From: Agrobacterium arsenijevicii
GTDB taxonomy: Bacteria; Pseudomonadota; Alphaproteobacteria; Rhizobiales; Rhizobiaceae
Assembly: GCA_000949895.1 (NCBI GenBank)
Contig: JWIT01000004.1
Coordinates: 354,012 to 418,011 of the forward strand
DNA: 64,000 nucleotides
Direction: 5' to 3'
Of the stretch, positions 55,456-64,000 are shown in pieces; the first letter of the stretch is position 1, and the number at the start of each line of letters is the position of its first letter. The notes beneath the pieces are model-generated. The model was not told the DNA's origin. It ran no database searches and saw nothing but the letters and a program-made list of their open reading frames with translations. A program made the position numbers and the translations under genes.

Positions 55456-56709
55456 TTACGCCGGGCGAACGAGAACGTGTTTCTTCTTGCCGACTGACAG
55501 CTTGATGACGCCGTCGCCGGTGATTTCGGCGGAGCCGATCATCTGGCGGTCGTCGGATACGCCCTTGTCGTTGATCTTTACCGCGCCGCCCTGAACGTGG
55601 CGGCGGGCCTCGCCATTCGAGCCGGCAAGGCCAGCGCGGACGATGAGCGACAGTACGCCGACGCCGGCATCGAGTTCGGATGCTGGAACCTCGATGGAGG
55701 GCAGGTTTTCAGCAAGCGCGCCTTCCTCGAAAGTCTTGCGCGCCGTTTCGGCTGCTTCTTCCGCAGCAGCGCGACCATGCAGGATGGCGGTTACTTCCGT
55801 TGCGAGAATCTTCTTCGCCTCGTTGATCTCCGATCCGCCAAGCGCCGCAATGCGGGCGATCTCATCCATCGGAAGCGTGGTGAAGAGCTTCGCGAAGCGA
55901 ACCACGTCCGCGTCTTCCGTGTTGCGCCAGTACTGCCAGAAATCATAGACCGGCAGCAGATCCTTGTTCAGCCAAACGGCGCCCGATGCCGACTTGCCCA
56001 TTTTCGCACCCGAGGAGGTGGTCAAGAGCGGCGAGGTCAGCGCGTAAAGCTGCGGTGTCCCCATACGGTGACCAAGGTCGATGCCGTTGATGATGTTGCC
56101 CCACTGGTCCGAACCGCCCATCTGCAGGCGGCAACCGGTGCGCTGGTTCAGTTCCACGTAGTCGTAGGCCTGAAGGATCATGTAGTTGAATTCGAGGAAG
56201 GACAGCGACTGCTCGCGGTCGAGGCGCGTCTTCACGCTGTCGAAGGACAGCATGCGGTTGACCGAGAAGTGGCGGCCGACATCGCGCAGGAACTCGAGGT
56301 AATTGAGGCCGCGCAGCCAGTCGGCATTGTTGATCATCAGCGCCGGATTGTTGGCGCGGTCGTAATCGAGGTAGTTGGCGAAGACGTGCTTGAGCGAGGT
56401 GATGTTGTCCTCGATCATGTCGATCGTCATCAGCTTGCGGGCCTCTTCCTTGAAGGAGGGATCGCCGACCATGCCGGTGCCGCCGCCCATCAGTGAAATC
56501 GGCTGATGGCCGGTCTTCTGCATCCAATGCAGCATCATGATCTGGGTGAGGTGGCCGACATGCAAACTCGAGGCCGTCGGGTCATAGCCGATATAGGCGG
56601 TCACGGTTTCCTTGGCGAACAGTTCGTCGAGACCCGACTCGTCGGAGATCTGGTGAATGAAGCCGCGCTCGTCGAGCGTGCGGAGGAAATCGGACTTGAA
56701 CCTGGACAT
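55456..56709 (-). CDS. tyrS: Tyrosyl-tRNA synthetase
   Basis: 417 residues from the ATG at 56709 ([20 protein letters not shown]); the open frame upstream is not conserved. Class I synthetase: the HIGH-like HVGH lies at 50-53 (in [10 protein letters not shown]) and KMSKS-like KMGKS in [16 protein letters not shown]. The C-terminal S4-like RNA-binding domain includes [19 protein letters not shown]. Charges tRNA-Tyr. Confidence 0.98.
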   Translation of the reverse strand: MSRFKSDFLRTLDERGFIHQISDESGLDELFAKETVTAYIGYDPTASSLHVGHLTQIMMLHWMQKTGHQPISLMGGGTGMVGDPSFKEEARKLMTIDMIEDNITSLKHVFANYLDYDRANNPALMINNADWLRGLNYLEFLRDVGRHFSVNRMLSFDSVKTRLDREQSLSFLEFNYMILQAYDYVELNQRTGCRLQMGGSDQWGNIINGIDLGHRMGTPQLYALTSPLLTTSSGAKMGKSASGAVWLNKDLLPVYDFWQYWRNTEDADVVRFAKLFTTLPMDEIARIAALGGSEINEAKKILATEVTAILHGRAAAEEAAETARKTFEEGALAENLPSIEVPASELDAGVGVLSLIVRAGLAGSNGEARRHVQGGAVKINDKGVSDDRQMIGSAEITGDGVIKLSVGKKKHVLVRPA

Positions 56710-56859
56710 AACCTTTTTCTTTCTGGTTGGATATTTATCGTCATTGGCAGCCAATGAACGCCGGGGGCTTTACCATTGTTTTTTGAAAAGTGCACCCGTT
56801 TCGGCCATGAATAACGGCGATTCGTGTAAGCATGATTCGATATTGCAAAGGAGCGGCGC

Positions 56860-57981
56860 GTGGGCGAGGTCAAAACGGCGATCGGGTTGATGAGCGGGAC
56901 ATCGATGGACGGCATCGATATCGCTCTTCTGCGCACGGATGGCGAAAGCATCGTCCGGCACGGACCGAGCGGTTATTTTCCCTATGATCCGGGCCTGCGC
57001 GCCATCTGGCAGAAGGCGCTCACGACAGCCAAATCCATTCGTGAGCGGCGCGAACGCCCCGGCGATCTGGCAGAGGCCGAACGCAAGCTGACGCTTGCCC
57101 ATGCGGCGGCGGTGAAATCTTTTCTCCACCGTCACCGGCTTGAAGCCGGCGATGTCGACGTGATCGGTTTTCATGGCCAGACCGTGCTGCACCGGCCGGA
57201 TGAGGCGCTGACCGTGCAGATCGGCGACGGTGCGCTGCTGGCCGAAGAAACCGGTATCGATGTGGTTTACGACATGCGGGCGAACGACATGGTGCATGGC
57301 GGGCAGGGCGCGCCGCTCATTCCCGCCTATCACATGGCGCTCTCCGCCAATCTGCCTGACGGCTACGAAACGCCTGCCGTCTTCGTCAATATCGGCGGCA
57401 TATCCAACCTTACCTATATCGGCGAGGGAGGGCGGCTTGCGGCTTTCGACAGCGGTCCCGGCAATATGCTGATCGACCAGTGGATCGAGGCGCATACGGG
57501 CAAAGCCTTCGACAAGGGCGGCAGGACGGCTGCGGGCGGCACCGTCGTTGCCTCGCTTGTGAAACGCTATATGGAAAGCCCGTTCTTCTCGGCCAATATC
57601 CGCCGCTCACTTGATCGCAGCGATTTCGTGCCGCCGCAAAAGGGCGAGGCCTCGTTTGCCGACGGCGCGCGTACGCTGTCGCATCTGACGGGGGCCGCGA
57701 TCCTCAAGTCGGCAGGCTACCTGCCGGAAGAAGCGAAAACCTATGTGGTCTGCGGTGGTGGACGTCTTAACCCGGTGATCATGGAAGAGTTTGCAAACCT
57801 TGCCGCAAAGGTGGGGGCGCGGGTGATTGCGGCGGAAGAGGCGGGTTTCGATGGCGGGGCGATGGAGGCGGAGGCTTGGGCCTATCTCGCCGTGCGATCG
57901 CTTAAAGGCCTGCCGCTGACCTATCCCGGCACGACGGGTGTGAATGAGCCGGTGACGGGTGGGGTTTTGGTGAGGGCGTAA
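56860..57981 (+). CDS. anmK: Anhydro-N-acetylmuramic acid kinase
   Basis: 373 residues from a GTG at 56860 with AAGGAG 6 bases upstream. N-terminal ATP/sugar motif [22 protein letters not shown], then [41 protein letters not shown] and [12 protein letters not shown]. Phosphorylates and opens anhydroMurNAc from wall turnover to MurNAc-6-P. It diverges from tyrS. Confidence 0.96.
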   Translation: MGEVKTAIGLMSGTSMDGIDIALLRTDGESIVRHGPSGYFPYDPGLRAIWQKALTTAKSIRERRERPGDLAEAERKLTLAHAAAVKSFLHRHRLEAGDVDVIGFHGQTVLHRPDEALTVQIGDGALLAEETGIDVVYDMRANDMVHGGQGAPLIPAYHMALSANLPDGYETPAVFVNIGGISNLTYIGEGGRLAAFDSGPGNMLIDQWIEAHTGKAFDKGGRTAAGGTVVASLVKRYMESPFFSANIRRSLDRSDFVPPQKGEASFADGARTLSHLTGAAILKSAGYLPEEAKTYVVCGGGRLNPVIMEEFANLAAKVGARVIAAEEAGFDGGAMEAEAWAYLAVRSLKGLPLTYPGTTGVNEPVTGGVLVRA

Positions 57982-57990
57982 TAGACGATG

Positions 57991-58172
57991 GCGGGTGTAG
58001 CTCACCCCCCTCTGCCCTGCCGGGCATCTCCCCCTCAAGGGGGGAGATCGAATCGTAGCGACCTATCGGTCACCTTGCACGTAGCAGCTTAGGCAAAGAG
58101 CAGGCATCTGGCTGATCTCCCCCCTTGAGGGGGAGATGCCCGGCAGGGCAGAGGGGGGTGAGCCACACCCGC
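57991..58172. repeat. Long inverted repeat, 59-base arms
   Basis: Arm 57991-58049 and arm 58114-58172 are reverse complements with a single mismatch, separated by 64 bases. Each arm also folds on itself (CTCCCCCTCAAGGGGGGAG). This could form a hairpin of nearly 60 bp. It is situated between the convergent anmK and hydrolase genes. Confidence 0.92.
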
Positions 58173-58222
58173 CGTCGATCATTGTAGCTAGGTGAAGAGC
58201 TGCCCCGACGATGCGCGGCTTA

Positions 58223-58900
58223 TCACCGAATACGCTTGGCTGCCGGTTCCGGAACCAGTTCGCCGTTGAGACGACGGTCGAGGTAGTCCTCGCATTCGCC
58301 CATCAGCTCATCCACCTTGCCGTTGAAGAAGTGGTTGGCGCCGGGAAGGGTGCGGTGGGTGATGAGGATGCCCTTCTGGGTCTTCAGCTTTTCCACCAGG
58401 CCATTCACGTCCTTCTCAGGCGCGACCTTGTCGGAATCGCCGTTGATGATGAGGCCGGACGACGGGCAGGGGGCGAGGAAGGAGAAGTCGTAAGTGTTGG
58501 GCTGCGGCGCAATCGACATGAAGCCTTCGATTTCCGGACGGCGCATCAGAAGCTGCATGCCGATCCAGGCGCCGAAGGAATAACCGGCAACCCAGCAGCT
58601 TTTCGAATCGGGATGCAGGCTCTGCACCCAGTCGAGAGCGGAAGCGGCGTCAGAAAGCTCGCCCGCACCGTGGTCGAATTCGCCCTGGCTGCGGCCGATC
58701 GAACGGAAATTGAACCGGAGCGTGGTGAAGCCGCGCTTCTGGAAAAGATAGAAGAGTTGATAGACGATCTGGTTGTTCATCGTGCCGCCGAACTGCGGAT
58801 GCGGATGAAGGATGATCGCTATCGGCGCGCTCTTTTCCTTGGAGGGTTGATAACGGCCTTCGAGGCGACCCGCAGGGCCGTTAAAAATGACTTCGGGCAT
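58223..58900 (-). CDS. Alpha/beta hydrolase (COG2945-like)
   Basis: 225 residues. IAIILHPHPQFGGTMNNQIV (oxyanion region), RFNFRSIGRSQGEFDHGAGE, nucleophile Ser108 in VAGYSFGAW, Asp in INGDSDKVAP (155-158) and His190 in LPGANHFF complete the catalytic triad. Cytoplasmic esterase-like enzyme of unknown substrate. It diverges from the suf operon; the shared 210-base spacer contains the iron box. Confidence 0.9.
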   Translation of the reverse strand: MPEVIFNGPAGRLEGRYQPSKEKSAPIAIILHPHPQFGGTMNNQIVYQLFYLFQKRGFTTLRFNFRSIGRSQGEFDHGAGELSDAASALDWVQSLHPDSKSCWVAGYSFGAWIGMQLLMRRPEIEGFMSIAPQPNTYDFSFLAPCPSSGLIINGDSDKVAPEKDVNGLVEKLKTQKGILITHRTLPGANHFFNGKVDELMGECEDYLDRRLNGELVPEPAAKRIR

Positions 58901-58988
58901 TGGTACTCCGGTCGTGTTTTTTCATTCTCCAACCGCATTCTTCCGATGAGAAGACTTGACGAACTGTGTCATCTTTTCTAGAACGCAG

Positions 58989-59005
58989 TTTAGAATAATT
59001 CGAAA
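58989..59005 (+). promoter_or_regulatory. Irr-binding iron control element (ICE-like) upstream of the suf operon
   Basis: TTTAGAA-TAA-TTCGAAA matches the rhizobial ICE consensus TTTAGAA-N3-TTCTAAA at all but one position. A second overlapping half-site, TTCTAGAA, lies just upstream at about 58976-58983. It sits 105 bases before the desulfurase start. This predicts repression of suf by Irr under iron limitation, or a related iron response. Confidence 0.65.
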
Positions 59006-59110
59006 CTTTGCGTGTGCTTAAGCACTCGGTCGTGTCATAAGGCAAGCGCAACTGTAATTTCAAGAAAAATGCGTTTTGGCGCAATTAAGATTGAGCGAAA
59101 CTATTCCGCG

Positions 59111-60280
59111 ATGACGGGTTTGACGCGCACATATATGGACTGGAACGCCACGGCGCCGCTTTTGCCCGCCGTGCGGGAGGTTCTCGTCTCCGCGCTGGAG
59201 ATTGCCGGTAACCCGTCCTCCGTGCATCGGGAAGGGCGTGCCGCCCGCGCGGCCGTTGAGGCTGCCCGTCGTGATGTGGCGGTGCTTTGCGGCGCACAGG
59301 CGTCGCACGTCACCTTTGCCAGCGGTGCGACGGAAGCGGCCAATCTGGTGTTGACGCCGGATTTCAGGATGGGACGCGCTCCCGTGCGCTATGGCCGTCT
59401 TTATGTCTCGGCCATCGAACATCCGGCTTTTCGTGAAGGCGGTCGGTTCGGCAAGGCTGACGTTACGGAAATTCCCGTTACGTCAGCTGGTGTCATCGAT
59501 CTCGCCGCACTCGAAGCGCTCTTGTCTTCGCACGACAAATCCGCCGGCTTGCCGATGGTCGCCTGCATGCTGGTCAATAACGAGACGGGCATTCTTCAGC
59601 CAGTGGCGGAAGCGGCGCGGCTTACGCATGCGGCGGGCGGATTGATGATTGTCGATGCCGTGCAGGCAGCCGGTCGTATCCCGCTCGATATCAATAGTCT
59701 CGATGCGGATTTCCTCGTCCTCTCGTCCCACAAGCTCGGTGGCCCGAAGGGGGCGGGTGCCCTGGTGTCGCGTGGCGAGGTGATGATGCCGAAGCCGTTG
59801 ATCCACGGTGGCGGCCAGGAAAAGGGACACCGTTCGGGTACTGAAAATACCCTGTCGATCCTCGGTTTTGGTGCCGCGGCCGCTATTGCCGCGCAAAATC
59901 TCGAGGCGGAAGCGACGCGTCTTGTCGCGTTGCGCGCAAGGCTGGAAGACGGCATGCGGGCAAATGCGCCTGACGTGATCATCCACGGCGAGGATGTCGG
60001 ACGTGTCGGCAATACCACGTTTTTCACCTTGCCCGGTTTGAAGGCGGAGACGGGCCAGATCGCCTTTGATATAGAAGGCATAGCACTCTCGGCCGGTTCG
60101 GCCTGCTCTTCCGGCAAGGTAGGGGAAAGCCATGTGCTGACGGCGATGGGACGCGATCCCAAGCTTGGCGCACTCAGGATTTCCCTTGGCCATGCGACTG
60201 ATGAGGCAGACATTGAGCGCACGCTTGCGGCGTTCACGAAAATTGCCGGGCGGCGCAAGCTGGCCGGTCAGGCCGCTTAA
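59111..60280 (+). CDS. Cysteine desulfurase (NifS/IscS-like), first gene of the suf operon
   Basis: 389 residues from the ATG at 59111; an upstream in-frame ATG at 59069 is possible. PLP-dependent fold type I. The PLP lysine is Lys208 in VLSSHKLGGPKGAGA; the persulfide cysteine is Cys332 in LSAGSACSSGKVGESHVL, with the group I loop length. Also NPSSVHREGRAARAAVE and HGGGQEKGHRSGTENT. Supplies sulfur for Fe-S assembly; in Rhizobiales a desulfurase of this group leads the suf operon. Confidence 0.93.
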   Translation: MTGLTRTYMDWNATAPLLPAVREVLVSALEIAGNPSSVHREGRAARAAVEAARRDVAVLCGAQASHVTFASGATEAANLVLTPDFRMGRAPVRYGRLYVSAIEHPAFREGGRFGKADVTEIPVTSAGVIDLAALEALLSSHDKSAGLPMVACMLVNNETGILQPVAEAARLTHAAGGLMIVDAVQAAGRIPLDINSLDADFLVLSSHKLGGPKGAGALVSRGEVMMPKPLIHGGGQEKGHRSGTENTLSILGFGAAAAIAAQNLEAEATRLVALRARLEDGMRANAPDVIIHGEDVGRVGNTTFFTLPGLKAETGQIAFDIEGIALSAGSACSSGKVGESHVLTAMGRDPKLGALRISLGHATDEADIERTLAAFTKIAGRRKLAGQAA

Positions 60281-60478
60281 AATGCGGCAAAGAATTGCGG
60301 AATAGCAATTTTCCGCTTGCCGGGATGTGTGAAAAGCGCCATCCCGCACTTACATGGGTATAAGGTCCGCCCCGTTTATACGGGCCCGGATTATTTGCCC
60401 GAAGATGGATAAGGCGGCTTGCCGCCTGATACGTTGACAAGCCACCGGACCTTGGCTCCGGCGAGATTGGAGAACGAC

Positions 60479-61948
<1,470 letters not shown>

Positions 61949-61960
61949 CTCTTGCTCTTC

Positions 61961-61987
61961 GTCATCCTCGGGCTTGTCCCGAGGATC
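61961..61987 (+). repeat. Left arm of a 27-bp inverted repeat flanking the GIY-YIG gene (family A palindrome)
   Basis: Begins GTCATCCTCGGGCTTGTCCC. It is the exact reverse complement of 62356-62382. It starts 12 bases after the sufB stop and 20 bases before the GIY-YIG start codon. Confidence 0.92.
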
Positions 61988-62006
61988 TGCAACGTGGGAT
62001 GCGGGG

Positions 62007-62348
62007 ATGAGCGGTTTCGTCTACATGATGTCCGACAAGCCGCGAGGTGTGATCTACACCGGTGTCACAAGTGATCTACAGGCACGGGTATTTGAACATC
62101 GAAACGCGTTGCAAAAGGGTTATACCGAGAAATACAGGGCAAAGAACCTCGTCTGGTTTGAAACCCATCCAAATATCGTGCTGGCGATCCAGCGGGAGAA
62201 ATCGTTGAAACGCTATGCGCGGGAATGGAAAATCAGGTTGATAGAAGAGCTGAATCCGACCTGGATGGACCTTTACGAGCGCATCAACGAGATCGAAAAT
62301 GCCTATCGGCCGCACGAAAATACGCGGCAGTGGGGCGACTACAATTGA
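62007..62348 (+). CDS. GIY-YIG domain nuclease
   Basis: 113 residues from the ATG at 62007; an extended frame from 61974 would read through the repeat. Single GIY-YIG domain: GFVYMMSDKPRGVIYTGVTS gives VYM and YTG in place of GIY and YIG. The catalytic-type Arg is in LQARVFEHRN, and the downstream Glu-rich helix is IQREKSLKRYAREWKIRLIEELNP. This is the small, often multicopy rhizobial subfamily. The ORF lies exactly between two inverted palindromes and interrupts the suf operon. Role unknown; mobility is inferred. Confidence 0.9.
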   Translation: MSGFVYMMSDKPRGVIYTGVTSDLQARVFEHRNALQKGYTEKYRAKNLVWFETHPNIVLAIQREKSLKRYAREWKIRLIEELNPTWMDLYERINEIENAYRPHENTRQWGDYN

Positions 62349-62355
62349 CGGATTA

Positions 62356-62382
62356 GATCCTCGGGACAAGCCCGAGGATGAC
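62356..62382 (-). repeat. Right arm of the 27-bp inverted repeat flanking the GIY-YIG gene
   Basis: Exact reverse complement of 61961-61987. It begins 7 bases after the GIY-YIG stop codon and ends 79 bases before sufC. Confidence 0.92.
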
Positions 62383-62461
62383 GGATGCAAAAGTTGAGAC
62401 AGGCCCGTAACTGGGCTTACGAGGCGGTCCTTGAAACCGCACCACGAACAGGAACAAAACC

Positions 62462-63217
62462 ATGCTTGAAATCATCGACCTGCACGCAAAGATCGCCGAT
62501 ACCGAAACCGAGATCATCAAGGGCCTCAACCTGAAGGTTGCCGCTGGTGAAGTTGCGGCCATCATGGGCCCGAACGGTTCCGGCAAGTCGACGCTGTCTT
62601 ACATCCTGTCGGGCCGCGAAGACTATGAAGTCACCTCCGGTGACATCCTCTATAACGGCGAAAGCATTCTGGAACTGGACGCTGCCGAACGCGCTGCCAA
62701 GGGCATTTTCCTTGCCTTCCAGTATCCGGTCGAAATTCCGGGCGTCGCCACCATGCAGTTCCTCAAGGTTGCGATGAACGAGCAGCGCAAGGCGCGTGGC
62801 GAAGCCGAGCTGACAACGCCGGACTTCATCCGCCGCGTCAAGGAAGCCGCCGGCGACCTGAAGATCGACATGGACATGCTGAAGCGTCCGCTGAACGTCG
62901 GTTTCTCCGGCGGTGAAAAGAAGCGCGCCGAAATCCTGCAGATGGCGCTTCTGGAGCCGAAGCTCTGCGTTCTCGACGAAACCGATAGCGGCCTCGACAT
63001 CGACGCGCTGAAGATCGTGGCTGACGGCGTCAACGCGCTGAAGTCGCCGGATCGCGCCACCGTCGTCATCACCCACTACCAGCGCCTGCTCGACTACATC
63101 GTGCCTGACAGCGTTCACGTTCTCTACAAGGGCAAGATCATCCGTTCGGGCGACAAGGCTCTGGCGCTCGAGCTGGAAAACAATGGTTACGCCGACATCA
63201 TCGGTGAAGCGGCCTAA
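62462..63217 (+). CDS. sufC: Fe-S cluster assembly ATPase SufC
   Basis: 251 residues, ABC-type ATPase. Walker A GPNGSGKST at 36-44, signature LNVGFSGGEKKRAEILQMAL, Walker B LCVLDETDSGLDIDALK and the H-loop VVITHYQRLLDYI. Drives SufB-SufD conformational change for cluster assembly. sufD begins 24 bases after its stop. Confidence 0.98.
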   Translation: MLEIIDLHAKIADTETEIIKGLNLKVAAGEVAAIMGPNGSGKSTLSYILSGREDYEVTSGDILYNGESILELDAAERAAKGIFLAFQYPVEIPGVATMQFLKVAMNEQRKARGEAELTTPDFIRRVKEAAGDLKIDMDMLKRPLNVGFSGGEKKRAEILQMALLEPKLCVLDETDSGLDIDALKIVADGVNALKSPDRATVVITHYQRLLDYIVPDSVHVLYKGKIIRSGDKALALELENNGYADIIGEAA

Positions 63218-63241
63218 GCCAGAGGCCAGGAGGTGATGTCC

Positions 63242-64000
63242 ATGAACATTCAAACTACCAATCGGCTGACACCAGCGGAAACCGCGCTCATCGACGCCTA
63301 TACCGCCAAGTTCAGCGAATTGCCGGGCAATGGTGCGGTCGTCGCTGCCCGTGACGTGCTGTTCGACGATCTGAAGACCGGTGGTCTTCCGACCCGCCGC
63401 ATCGAGGCATGGCACTATACCGATCTCAAGAGCCTGCTGCGCGCCGTTCCGGAAGACCAGCCTGCTCCAGTCATCGAGAAGGCTGCGCCTGTCATCGCCG
63501 GTTCGCCGGTCGCCTATGTGCTGCATGGCACGGCCAATATCGGCAAGATCGAAGACGTTGGTGTCTCGAGCTTCGCCGAAAGCTTGGCGGACGGCTCCGC
63601 CGCCGCAGGTCTTGCGGAAGCCAGCAAGGACGACGTGATCGGCCGTATCAACGGCAGCTTCGTGCGCGACGGTCTGGTGCTCGATATTCCTGCTGATGCA
63701 GAGATCGAAAAGCCGATCGAATTGCAGGCGATCCATGGCGCCGGTCAGGTTCACAGCCGTTTCCCGGTTCGTTTCGGCAAGGGTTCCAAGGCAACCGTCA
63801 TTGAGCGTCACCTTTCGGTGACTCCCGGTGCAGCCTTCGTTTCCTCCGTCACCGATATCGTCGTTGAAGACGGCGCGGAAGTGACCTGGATCATCCTGCA
63901 GCAACAGGGTGCGGCCGATATCCATCTCGGCCAGCTGCGCATGAAGATCGGCGCGGACGCCAAGATTCGCCTGTTCGTCATCAATGCCGGCGGCAAGCTG
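63242..64000 (+). CDS. sufD: Fe-S cluster assembly protein SufD (3' end outside window)
   Basis: The frame is open to the window edge, giving 253 residues. The start is at 63242, 8 bases after AGGAGG; an in-frame ATG 6 bases upstream is too close to it. It reads MNIQTTNRLTPAETALIDAY, then LPTRRIEAWHYTDLKSLLRA, which is the SufD hallmark, followed by the beta-helix repeats (INGSFVRDGLVLDIPADAEI). Partner of SufB. Truncated only by the window edge. Confidence 0.95.
   Translation, partial: MNIQTTNRLTPAETALIDAYTAKFSELPGNGAVVAARDVLFDDLKTGGLPTRRIEAWHYTDLKSLLRAVPEDQPAPVIEKAAPVIAGSPVAYVLHGTANIGKIEDVGVSSFAESLADGSAAAGLAEASKDDVIGRINGSFVRDGLVLDIPADAEIEKPIELQAIHGAGQVHSRFPVRFGKGSKATVIERHLSVTPGAAFVSSVTDIVVEDGAEVTWIILQQQGAADIHLGQLRMKIGADAKIRLFVINAGGKL

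Noticed and set aside
62417..63925. 502-codon open frame on the minus strand over sufC/sufD
   Set aside because: Shadow of sufC and sufD, both complete in motifs on the plus strand.

Overview
The window looks like a chromosomal segment of a Rhizobiaceae alphaproteobacterium, most likely Agrobacterium. The evidence is as follows. The recA operator has the form GAAC-N7-GTAC, described for Rhizobium etli. The suf operon opens with a NifS-like desulfurase under an Irr/ICE-like box. A usg gene, DUF1127 proteins, the split PurS/PurQ/PurL enzyme and several families of rhizobial intergenic palindromes are also present. Gene density is high and most genes are core. I see no tRNA, rRNA, CRISPR array, prophage or transposase gene.

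Layout. 1-8.4 kb: an Lrp/AsnC regulator cut by the left edge, a sulfonate/nitrate-type ABC binding protein, a TPR-methyltransferase, usg, a polar amino acid ABC transporter (binding protein plus two permeases, no ATPase), and a large OmpA-family protein with a long Pro/Glu/Arg-rich region. 8.5-15.9 kb: pseudouridine catabolism (psuG, psuK), recA with its LexA operator, alaS, a VOC protein and a GST-like protein. 16-24.6 kb: icd, an exported protein, trmJ-murI, a 31-codon Met-rich small gene, a DUF1127 protein, a frameshifted GNAT gene, LysE and EamA exporters, and a HerA-like ATPase. 24.6-34.3 kb: a TerC-family gene with a structured leader, rpsD, glsA, ttcA, two tandem inositol-monophosphatase-family genes, a Bcr/CflA exporter, grxD, two unknown genes and a membrane hydrolase. 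34.4-43.5 kb: bolA, purL, a MocR-type regulator diverging from a DUF1127 gene, then a minus-strand purine block purB-hydrolase-purC-purS-purQ. 43.5-58.9 kb: a membrane protein, rpe, a LivK-type binding protein, an AT-rich non-coding island, a Nudix hydrolase, an RhlE-type helicase, an M23 peptidase, DUF455, bcp, a giant AsmA-type protein, tyrS, anmK and a hydrolase. 59-64 kb: the suf operon, with a desulfurase, sufB, sufC and sufD (sufD runs off the right edge).

How the parts fit. Purine synthesis (purB, C, S, Q, L), Fe-S cluster assembly (suf, monothiol glutaredoxin and BolA), SOS repair (recA), translation (alaS, tyrS, rpsD, trmJ, ttcA) and envelope biogenesis or recycling (murI, anmK, M23, AsmA, OmpA) dominate.

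The most unusual structure is between sufB and sufC. A GIY-YIG nuclease ORF is bracketed by a perfect 27-bp inverted repeat. The same palindrome occurs without any ORF as short paired elements at three other places in the window. This resembles a full element alongside its non-autonomous (REPIN-like) derivatives. Other points for a second look are a one-base frameshift in a GNAT gene, the small Met-rich gene, the AT-rich structured island at 46.2-46.8 kb, the TerC leader, the MocR divergent promoter, and a roughly 2-kb cassette between bolA and grxD.
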